33,741 bases of DNA from CAYSBK01 sp964429265 (GTDB taxonomy: Bacteria > Planctomycetota > Phycisphaerae > Sedimentisphaerales > Anaerobacaceae), in NCBI GenBank assembly GCA_964429265.1, contig CAYSBK010000011.1:1-33741 (forward strand), read 5' to 3'. The notes under the pieces were generated by a model. The model ran no database searches. It saw nothing but the letters and a program-made list of their open reading frames with translations, and had not been told where the DNA came from. Of the stretch, positions 24,537-30,960 are shown piece after piece (positions within the stretch are counted from its first letter, which is position 1; each line of letters opens with the position of its first letter). Made by a program: the position numbers and the translations under genes.

Positions 24537-25208
24537 TCAGCTGCCCCCGCGCACATCACCCGCGTCTTGCTGTTTAACATAGCGCTCTGTCACGCCCGCG
24601 GCAAAAATACGCCACTTCTCCGCGCCGTGCTCGATGAAGTACCGCATGGAACCGTCCTCCACAAGCTCACCCAGCACGGCCTTTCGCACCTGAGCCTGCG
24701 GTACCTGCCGCAACAACTGCTCCCGAAGCTGCTTCAGCTCCGCAAGAAACAACCCGTGACTATCCGTGAAAATACGCTCCAGCTTCTTCTTTATATGTCC
24801 CGCATACGCCGGGCACGCACCGTCCGTACAGACCGCGATCTGCAGATCGCCGCGCCTGACCACGGCCGGCACATAAAAATCGCACAACTCCGGGTCGTCC
24901 ACCACGTTGCAAAGAACCTCCAGCTCCTGGCAGTCGCTGTAAATCTGCCTGTTCAACTGCTGGTCGTTCGTCGCCGCTATCGCCAGAACCGCCCCCGCAA
25001 GATACCGCTTCGAATACTTGTCCTCAACCAGCTCCACCAGCCGCCGGCCGGACAACGCCGTGCGGGCCTCCTCGATCCTGTCCGCTACCAACACCACCCG
25101 CGCACCGGCATCGAGCAGCGACCCGGCCTTGCGAACCGCTACCGCACCGCCGCCTATAACCACCGCCCGCCGGCCGCTCATCTCCAGAAATATCGCGTAC
25201 TTGGCCAT
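24537..25208 (-). CDS. siroheme synthase N-terminal protein (precorrin-2 dehydrogenase/ferrochelatase)
   Basis: This 223-residue protein matches the N-terminal part of CysG and the Met8 type: it oxidises precorrin-2 to sirohydrochlorin with NAD and may insert iron, leading to siroheme. It shows the Rossmann motif VVIGGGAVAVRKAGSLLDAG, IAATNDQQLN, CNVVDDPELCDFYVPAVVRR, and LQIAVCTDGACPAYAGHIKKK (family: IaIST.GksPa.A..iR). The uroporphyrinogen methyltransferase half of CysG is absent. The ATG at 25208 (MAKYAIFLEM) is preferred to the GTG at 25226 because a -10-like TAGAAT lies only eight bases upstream of it and no Shine-Dalgarno is seen, which suggests a leaderless mRNA. Confidence 0.88.
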   Translation of the reverse strand: MAKYAIFLEMSGRRAVVIGGGAVAVRKAGSLLDAGARVVLVADRIEEARTALSGRRLVELVEDKYSKRYLAGAVLAIAATNDQQLNRQIYSDCQELEVLCNVVDDPELCDFYVPAVVRRGDLQIAVCTDGACPAYAGHIKKKLERIFTDSHGLFLAELKQLREQLLRQVPQAQVRKAVLGELVEDGSMRYFIEHGAEKWRIFAAGVTERYVKQQDAGDVRGGS

Positions 25209-25216
25209 AGCAAACC

Positions 25217-25222
25217 ATTCTA
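25217..25222 (-). promoter_or_regulatory. -10-like element of the siroheme gene, leaderless arrangement
   Basis: On the minus strand TAGAAT (25222-25217, five of six) ends eight bases before the ATG at 25208. Transcription would then start at or next to the start codon. No good -35 hexamer is present; the adjacent inverted repeat covers that region. Confidence 0.35.
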
Positions 25223-25237
25223 CCACAACCGCTGCTG

Positions 25238-25278
25238 GCCAAATATGAAATTATTGGTAGTGGCTCATCATATTTGGC
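25238..25278. repeat. 11-base perfect inverted repeat upstream of the siroheme gene
   Basis: GCCAAATATGA (25238-25248) and TCATATTTGGC (25268-25278) are perfect inverted copies separated by 19 bases. The repeat is AT-rich, unlike its surroundings, and covers about -25 to -65 relative to the predicted start. It could be a repressor or activator operator, for example one responding to sulfur, nitrogen or iron; no T run follows, so a terminator is less likely. Confidence 0.6.
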
Positions 25279-25550
25279 ATACGAAAATGCTGATTTTCAA
25301 GCCCGCAGGGGGTTGGCCTGTGAATTACCGGTCTGATAATTCATTCCGGCAATGAAACCACTTATGGCTAAAAAACGCCTGCCCTCATAAAGCGAGCCCG
25401 ACTACCCGGAATTGCCGCTGTCGTTCTTCGCCTGGCCAAGCTGGTTCCCGCCGGTGCCGCAGAGGCGAACGGCAAAGGCTTTGCACGGAGTGTGGTGACT
25501 GGGGTCTCCACCGGGCGGCTGAGGCGGTTGCATTGCGGCGGTGGATATGT

Positions 25551-26141
25551 TCAGAACTTGACCTGGGGCACCTGTGTTTTTGCCTGTTCGGTTGCCTGGA
25601 AATACTCGGCGGGGCGGACGCCTGCGCGACGGCAAAAGAACGAGCCGAAGAACTCCCTGGAATAGGAGTTGAGCTGTCTGACGGCGTCGTTGTACCTTTT
25701 CCGCGCGACGGCGATGCGGTTTTCGGTGCCTTCGAGTTGGTCCTGCAGGGCCAGGAAGTTTTCGTTCGCCTTCAACTGGGGATAGGCTTCCTGCAACAGC
25801 AACAGCCGGGACAACAGGCCGCTCAGCTCGTTAGATGCGGCGATTTTGTCCTCCCTGGTGTCGGCCTGGAAGTACTTTGTGCGGGCATCGGCGATGTGCT
25901 GGAGGAGCTCTTTTTCGTGTGCGGCGTAGCCCTTGACTGTTTCAACGAGGTTGGGGACAAGGTCGAGCCTGCGCTGCAGGGCGGCATCGACGTTTGACCA
26001 GGCGGTCTTTACCGCCTCATCGAGTCGAACGGCCCTGTTGTATCCCTTAAGATACCAGGCGAACCCAGCCAGGCCCAGGACGGCCGCAACGGCCAGTACG
26101 ACGACCAAAACAACCCATATTTTGCCTGTATTCTTCATCAT
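25551..26141 (-). CDS. lemA: LemA family protein
   Basis: This 196-residue protein has an N-terminal membrane helix (about residues 8-30) and a LemA helical domain. Supporting segments are KTAWSNVDAALQRRLDLVPN and LVETVKGYAAHEKELL, then EAYPQLKANENFLALQDQLEGTEN and RIAVARKRYNDAVRQLNSY. LemA-family proteins are membrane-anchored coiled-coil proteins of poorly known role. The ATG at 26141 has GGGAGG six bases upstream. The neighbouring upstream gene encodes a TPM-domain protein, a common pairing in many bacteria, which suggests a joint envelope function. Confidence 0.95.
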   Translation of the reverse strand: MMKNTGKIWVVLVVVLAVAAVLGLAGFAWYLKGYNRAVRLDEAVKTAWSNVDAALQRRLDLVPNLVETVKGYAAHEKELLQHIADARTKYFQADTREDKIAASNELSGLLSRLLLLQEAYPQLKANENFLALQDQLEGTENRIAVARKRYNDAVRQLNSYSREFFGSFFCRRAGVRPAEYFQATEQAKTQVPQVKF

Positions 26142-26196
26142 TCGCGGCCTCCCAATCAGCCACCATTGTTAGTCGCTTTTTTGGCCTTGTAAAGCA

Positions 26197-26997
26197 TTAC
26201 CAGCCTCCACTTGCACCGCCGCCGCCGAAGCCTCCGCCCATTCCGCCGCCGAATCCACCGAATCCGCCGCCGAAGCCGCCTCCGCCGAACGAGCCGCTTC
26301 TGCCGTAGCCGCCGTAGCCGCCGTAACCGCCGAATCCGCCCCACATAAAGGGCAAAAAGAACCACCAGCCCAGGCCGCGGCCGATTCCGCCGAATATGAT
26401 TAACAGCAAAAACAGAAGCGGCAGGAAGCTGCAACACGGCAGGCCGGGCCTTCTGTGCCGCACGGGCACAGGAGCGAGCCTCGGCATACCCGTCAAGGTC
26501 ACGCCGGTATGCTCGGCGATCCTGCGGATGATCCGCAGGTTGGCCTGGTAGATGCCCTGGCTGTACTGGCCTTTCCTGAGGTACGGCACGAGGACTTTTC
26601 TTCCTACCTGGCCGCAAAACTGGTCCGTTATGAAGCCCTCCAATCCGTAGCCGACTTCGAAGCGGTAGCGTCTGTCTTTGACCGCCAGAGTGAAAAGCAT
26701 TCCGTTGTCCTTGCCTTTTTGGCCGAGCTTCCACTTCTGGGCCAGCTCGATGGAGAACTGTTCGATGGGCACGCCGCCGGTTGTTTCAACGGTCAAGACG
26801 ATGTACTGAACCGATGTTTTTTGTTCCAATTCCTGTAGAAGGCCGTTCAGCGATTGTTCTTCGGGGGTGTCTATCACGTTCGCATAATCCTGCACGTAAC
26901 GGTCCGGCACGGGCAAATCGACGACCGCCGCCTGCGGCGCCGCGGCGGGCCATAGCATTGCAAGAACGGTTACGACAGCAAAGGCGGTCTTCGGCAT
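26197..26997 (-). CDS. TPM-domain protein with Gly-rich tail
   Basis: This 266-residue exported membrane protein starts with a signal peptide (MPKTAFAVVTVLAMLWPAAA), followed by a TPM domain (about 32-160: VQDYANVIDTPEEQSLNGLL, SVQYIVLTVETTGG, KDNGMLFTLAVKDRRYRFEV, GLEGFITD). A membrane helix (LPLLFLLLIIFGGIGRGLGWW region) and a tail of Gly, Phe and Tyr repeats (GGFGGYGGYGG...) ending GGASGGW complete it. This layout is typical of proteins paired with LemA. TPM domains are linked to photosystem repair in plants; the bacterial role is unclear. It starts two bases after the nucleotidyltransferase-fold gene and precedes lemA by 55 bases. Confidence 0.92.
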   Translation of the reverse strand: MPKTAFAVVTVLAMLWPAAAPQAAVVDLPVPDRYVQDYANVIDTPEEQSLNGLLQELEQKTSVQYIVLTVETTGGVPIEQFSIELAQKWKLGQKGKDNGMLFTLAVKDRRYRFEVGYGLEGFITDQFCGQVGRKVLVPYLRKGQYSQGIYQANLRIIRRIAEHTGVTLTGMPRLAPVPVRHRRPGLPCCSFLPLLFLLLIIFGGIGRGLGWWFFLPFMWGGFGGYGGYGGYGRSGSFGGGGFGGGFGGFGGGMGGGFGGGGASGGW

Positions 26998-26999
26998 AA

Positions 27000-27758
27000 T
27001 CAGACCTCAAGCTCATCCACTATCTGCGCCAGTTGCTCTGCGACGGCGTACAGCGATTCGAACGTCGTCTGAATCACGGCCTGTTGTAAGGCGGGCTTGT
27101 GGTGGCGCCATCCTATCGCGGTCAGGATGGGATCGGTCTTTATCCCAAACAGGCTCGTCGCTTCGGCCAGGGTCGGGGCGGTGCGGTTGGGCCTGTCGCG
27201 GCCTTTGAGCCAGAGCATCGCCCGAAGCAGCGGCAGCAGGGCTTTTGCGGCGGAGGTAAGCACGTCGCGTATGAGCTTCTTGTTCGCTGCGGCGGCGATG
27301 TATGCCTGCCTGAGCCTTATGAGGGTGGCTTTCAATTCACGCTCGCATTGGAGCCGAACGTTTTCCGCGGCGATGGTGAGGTCTTGAAATGGGTCATCTC
27401 CATAAATCGTTTTGTGCGTGAGCTGGAAGTCGAGGAACTCGATGCTGAATACGTCGAGAGACCTTGCTATGTACGCTGGCGTCATCAGAAGGGGCGCGGC
27501 GACCTTTTTTCTGCTCATAGGTTTCGCCATCGCGGCGATGGCGTCCAGGACGCTGAGGCGGTGCTGGCCGAGTACAAGGACCGTATTTATGTCGCTTTTG
27601 CCGGGACTGAAATCGTCGGTGAGGCTGCTGCCGACAACGGTGATACTCTGGAGGTTATCGCCCAGCGCCTCGGTAAGTCGCTCGGCAAAGAGGGTGAGCG
27701 GTTCGTGAATTTCCCCGCGAAGCCCGTCCAGCGCCAGGTTCAGCTTGTCTTGAGCCAT
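27000..27758 (-). CDS. nucleotidyltransferase-fold protein, atypical active site
   Basis: This 252-residue soluble protein has a nucleotidyltransferase motif near the N-terminus: VVGSSLTDDFSPGKSDINTV, with Gly43-Ser44 and Asp56-x-Asn58. Active family members have Asp-x-Asp or Asp-x-Glu there, so the second acidic residue is replaced by Asn. The remaining part is mostly helical (for example TIAAENVRLQCERELKATLI and ALQQAVIQTTFESLYAVAEQ). The ATG at 27758 follows AAAGGAAAG. It is the first gene of the unit with the TPM protein and LemA, two bases before the TPM gene. No substrate can be named; it may bind a nucleotide without transfer activity. Confidence 0.8.
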   Translation of the reverse strand: MAQDKLNLALDGLRGEIHEPLTLFAERLTEALGDNLQSITVVGSSLTDDFSPGKSDINTVLVLGQHRLSVLDAIAAMAKPMSRKKVAAPLLMTPAYIARSLDVFSIEFLDFQLTHKTIYGDDPFQDLTIAAENVRLQCERELKATLIRLRQAYIAAAANKKLIRDVLTSAAKALLPLLRAMLWLKGRDRPNRTAPTLAEATSLFGIKTDPILTAIGWRHHKPALQQAVIQTTFESLYAVAEQLAQIVDELEV

Positions 27759-27807
27759 CTTTCCTTTACCCCTTTATCCCGAAACACGCCTTCAAGCCGG
27801 TCAGGTT

Positions 27808-27836
27808 ACTATAGGGATTTGCCTGCCTTGGTACAA
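27808..27836 (-). promoter_or_regulatory. sigma70-like promoter of the NT-TPM-LemA unit
   Basis: On the minus strand TTGTAC (27836-27831) and TATAGT (27813-27808, five of six) are 17 bases apart, about 50 bases before the nucleotidyltransferase-fold ATG. Confidence 0.45.
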
Positions 27837-27903
27837 CTGCAATTATGGGGGCGGTGGTTGTCGTTTCCGGCTGCGTGGCGGGGCGGGTGCTTTGGCGGTT
27901 GCC

Positions 27904-27931
27904 TTGACCGGCCGGCCGTGAAACATATACT
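27904..27931 (+). promoter_or_regulatory. sigma70-like promoter of the GH78 gene
   Basis: TTGACC (27904-27909) and TATACT (27926-27931) are 16 bases apart and each match five of six positions; the ATG follows after about 66 bases. Confidence 0.5.
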
Positions 27932-27997
27932 CGAGCCAAGGGTGCTGGTTTTTGCCCGTTGTCGTCGGCCCGAACTCAAACAGGGAGATGAACGAGT

Positions 27998-30778
27998 ATG
28001 AACTGCGTAGTTGCGGCACTGTGTGCGTGCACGCTATTGTCCTGCGCCGGTTGCAGTGGTCGTGGCCAGGGTAAAATTGTGGTGAAGGAGCTACGATGCG
28101 AGTACCTCGTGGACCCCGTGGGTATTGATACGGACAAGCCGAGGTTCAGTTGGGTTCTCGAATCGGTTCGGCGGGCGGAGAAGCAGACTGCTTACCAGAT
28201 CATCGTTGCCGGCAGTGCGGAGAAGGCAGCAAGAAATGAACCCGATAAGTGGGACAGTGGCAAGGTGGTTTCGTCGCGGTCGGTGAATGTCGAGTACGGC
28301 GGCAGCGCTCTTGGCAGCGGCGAGGTTTGCTGGTGGAAGGTGCGGTGCTGGGATAAAGACGGCAACGCGGGGCCCTTCAGCGACGTGGCGAGGTTCGAGA
28401 TGGGCCTGCTGAGAGAAAGCGACTGGCAGGGGAAGTGGATTGGAGCCGAGCGGGGTGTTTCATCGCCGTTACTGCGGAGGGAGTTTGCGATTGGGAAAAG
28501 GCCGGCACGCGCGAGGCTGTACGTTTCGGGCCTCGGCTGGAGTGAGGTTTATATCAACGGCAAGAAGGTGGGGGATAATGTGCTTGACCCCGCCACCAGC
28601 GAGTATCACAAACACATTTTGTATGTCACGCACGACGTAACGGAACTGCTGCGTCCGGGAGCGAATGCCATCGGCGTTATGCTGGGCAACGGGTGGTACT
28701 GCGAGCCTGGGTACCCGGTATATGGTGATTCGCCGCGGGTGCTTCTGCAGATGAACCTGGAATTTACGGACGGCAGCAGGATGAGCATTGTGAGCGACCG
28801 GTCCTGGAAGACTGCGCCGGGGCCTATTACGCATAATGATTTCTGGGTCGGCGAGGTATATGATGCGCGTGCCGAAAAGCCGGGCTGGGCAAAGGCCGGC
28901 TATGACGATTCGGATTGGCGCCCGGCGTTAATCAAGAGCAGTCCCGGAGGGAAAATGGTCCCACAATTGATGTCGCCTATCAAGGTAGTTGCGACGATGA
29001 AGCCGGTGGGACTATTCAACCCGCAGCCGGGGATATATATTTACGATATGGGCCAATTGTTTGGGGGGTGGGTTCGGGTGAAGGTGAAAGGCCCGGCCGG
29101 TACGAAGCTGACCATCAAGTATTCGCCGCGGATGAAACAAGATGATAGCGGCGGCAGCGGGGCCGGGCTTGCGCGGGTTGAGGGTATGGACCGTTATATT
29201 TTGAGAGGCGACCCGCAGGGTGAGATATACGAGCCGCGATTTACCTATCACCCGGTACGGTATGTTCAACTGGAGGGTTATCCGGGCGAACCGAACCTCA
29301 ACACAGTGGAAGGCAGGGTGGTACGGTCGGCGGTGGATATGTCGGGCGACTTTGAATGCTCGAGCCCGCTATTGAACCGGATTCATCGTAACGTGGTCTG
29401 GACGCTTGGCAACGAGCTGTTCGGCATTCCGCTGGACTGTCTTTATCGTGAGCATTGGGCATGGACGGACCCGGCGACGGTGGCGGGGACACTTTACACG
29501 AGGAAGTTTATGCCCCGGTTCTGGACGAAGTGGCTCAGGGACATACAGGATGCGCAGTTCGATAACGGGGCGGTGCCGATCATAGCTCCGAATTACCGGA
29601 TAAAGGACCGTCCAAAACACGAGAAGGTCCACGCTTCGTCCGCGGCGGAAAAGGACAGGATTGACCCGGCCTGGGGCGGCAACTATCCGCTGCTGGTCTG
29701 GTATTTGTACCAGTACTACGACGACGAGCGCATATTGGCCGAGCACTATCCGAGCTTGAAGAGATGGATCGGGTATCTTGGTTCGACGGCCGCCGAGTAT
29801 ATCGTAAGCACGGGTATTTACGGTGACCATATGGTGCCGGGGCCGCGGCCGGGTGAAGAGCAGTTCAGGTCGAAAGAGACGCCGCCTGCACTGGTCTGGA
29901 CGGCATATTACTATCGAGGTGCGGCGGTTCTGGCGCGGATAGCGAAGCGGCTGGGCGAAGAGGCTGATGCGAGGCGGTACAGTGTGCTTGCGGAGCGCAT
30001 CAAGGAGGCTTTCAACAGGAAATGGCTGGATAGACGAAGCGACCGGTACGCCACGGGTTCGCAGACGGCAAACCTGGTTCCGCTGGCGATGGGAATCGTG
30101 CCGGCCACGAGCGAAAAAGCCGTGCTGGAGAACGTGATACGAAACATTAACGAGAAATACGGCGGGCATCTTCATACGGGTAACATCGGTACGATTTGTT
30201 TGATTGATACCTTGACTCAACGAGGATACGGCGACGTGATGTACAAGGTGGCCACACAGACCACTTACCCGGGTTGGGGATATATGGTCGCCCGGGGAGC
30301 CACCACGATCTGGGAAGCGTGGGGGCTGGGCGACGGGCAGGAAAGTATGATTATGTGGGCTACGATTGACGAGTTCTTCTACAACGATATTGCCGGCATC
30401 GTCGGGCCGGAATACTACGGGCCCGAGGATATGAAGCCGGGTTTCGAGCAGATTCGTATCAAGCCCCACGTGCTGGGCGACCTGACCTATGGCGGGGCTT
30501 CGTTCAGGACCGTCCGGGGCCGGGTCAGTTCGCAATGGTGCAAGAAAGATAATTCCATCAATTTGAAAGTGAGGATACCAGTCAACAGCACGGCGGAGGT
30601 AAGCGTGCCCAAAATCGGGCTGAAGGATGTTACGGTCGCCGAAGGTGGTAAGACCGTTTACACCGGCGGCGGATTCATCGAGGGCGTGTCCGGTATCACC
30701 GGCGCTGTGGAAACCGATGACTACGTGACGTTCAAAACGGGGTCGGGGTCTTACCACTTCGTCTTACGGCCGCGCTGA
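27998..30778 (+). CDS. GH78 alpha-L-rhamnosidase, exported (probable lipoprotein)
   Basis: This 926-residue enzyme is a glycoside hydrolase family 78 alpha-L-rhamnosidase. Its N-terminus is a short Cys-rich hydrophobic signal (LLSCAGCSG) that may be a lipobox at Cys16 or Cys19, although it lacks the usual positive charges. VKELRCEYLVDPVGIDTDKP and RFSWVLESVRRAEKQTAYQI are the classical GH78 opening, RLYVSGLGWSEVYINGKKVG belongs to the carbohydrate-binding domain, and the (alpha/alpha)6 barrel carries PLDCLYREHWAWTDP (Asp480, Glu485) and GATTIWEAWG (Glu773), which match the catalytic acid and base regions. The end is a beta-sandwich. It removes terminal rhamnose. GGGAG stands ten bases before the ATG at 27998. 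It complements the GH106 enzyme. Confidence 0.96.
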   Translation: MNCVVAALCACTLLSCAGCSGRGQGKIVVKELRCEYLVDPVGIDTDKPRFSWVLESVRRAEKQTAYQIIVAGSAEKAARNEPDKWDSGKVVSSRSVNVEYGGSALGSGEVCWWKVRCWDKDGNAGPFSDVARFEMGLLRESDWQGKWIGAERGVSSPLLRREFAIGKRPARARLYVSGLGWSEVYINGKKVGDNVLDPATSEYHKHILYVTHDVTELLRPGANAIGVMLGNGWYCEPGYPVYGDSPRVLLQMNLEFTDGSRMSIVSDRSWKTAPGPITHNDFWVGEVYDARAEKPGWAKAGYDDSDWRPALIKSSPGGKMVPQLMSPIKVVATMKPVGLFNPQPGIYIYDMGQLFGGWVRVKVKGPAGTKLTIKYSPRMKQDDSGGSGAGLARVEGMDRYILRGDPQGEIYEPRFTYHPVRYVQLEGYPGEPNLNTVEGRVVRSAVDMSGDFECSSPLLNRIHRNVVWTLGNELFGIPLDCLYREHWAWTDPATVAGTLYTRKFMPRFWTKWLRDIQDAQFDNGAVPIIAPNYRIKDRPKHEKVHASSAAEKDRIDPAWGGNYPLLVWYLYQYYDDERILAEHYPSLKRWIGYLGSTAAEYIVSTGIYGDHMVPGPRPGEEQFRSKETPPALVWTAYYYRGAAVLARIAKRLGEEADARRYSVLAERIKEAFNRKWLDRRSDRYATGSQTANLVPLAMGIVPATSEKAVLENVIRNINEKYGGHLHTGNIGTICLIDTLTQRGYGDVMYKVATQTTYPGWGYMVARGATTIWEAWGLGDGQESMIMWATIDEFFYNDIAGIVGPEYYGPEDMKPGFEQIRIKPHVLGDLTYGGASFRTVRGRVSSQWCKKDNSINLKVRIPVNSTAEVSVPKIGLKDVTVAEGGKTVYTGGGFIEGVSGITGAVETDDYVTFKTGSGSYHFVLRPR

Positions 30779-30911
30779 GCGAGCGGCTTGCAGGCCTGGT
30801 CGATCAAGCCTTTCCGATCGGAATGGATAATTCACGCCGACGCGAATGCCGGGAAACAACACCACTTGCGCACAAACAACGGGTAGGCGGCAATGCCGTA
30901 CGAGATACCCC

Positions 30912-30945
30912 GCCGGAAACCGGGCTGGGCACCGCGGTTTCCGGC
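30912..30945. terminator. hairpin between converging GH78 and SUMF1/BNR genes, probable two-way terminator
   Basis: GCCGGAAACCG (30912-30922) and CGGTTTCCGGC (30935-30945) form a perfect 11-pair stem with a 12-base loop, 15 bases past the stop codon of the minus-strand gene and about 135 past that of GH78. No long T run follows on either strand, so it may be a processing or stabilising structure rather than a strict intrinsic terminator. Confidence 0.5.
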
Positions 30946-30960
30946 AACTGTCGAATTGCA

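Larger units (their letters stand above)
25209..25550. other. gene-free stretch between LemA and siroheme genes
   Basis: This 342-bp gap on the minus-strand side contains the promoter and inverted repeat of the siroheme gene (25217-25278), a second small inverted repeat GAATTA/TAATTC (25322-25342), a minus-strand run of six T (25375-25370) after a weak stem that might end LemA transcripts, and a GC-rich part (about 25379-25550) in which one minus-strand frame stays open without a start codon context. I do not call a gene here. Confidence 0.5.

Noticed and set aside
26213..26345. Short repeated units that could suggest a CRISPR or tandem repeat array
   Set aside because: They are the codons of the Gly-rich tail of the TPM-domain protein, in frame and without spacers.
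29369..30757. Minus-strand open frame opposite the GH78 gene
   Set aside because: Antisense shadow of the catalytic domain of GH78, with no start signal or motif.
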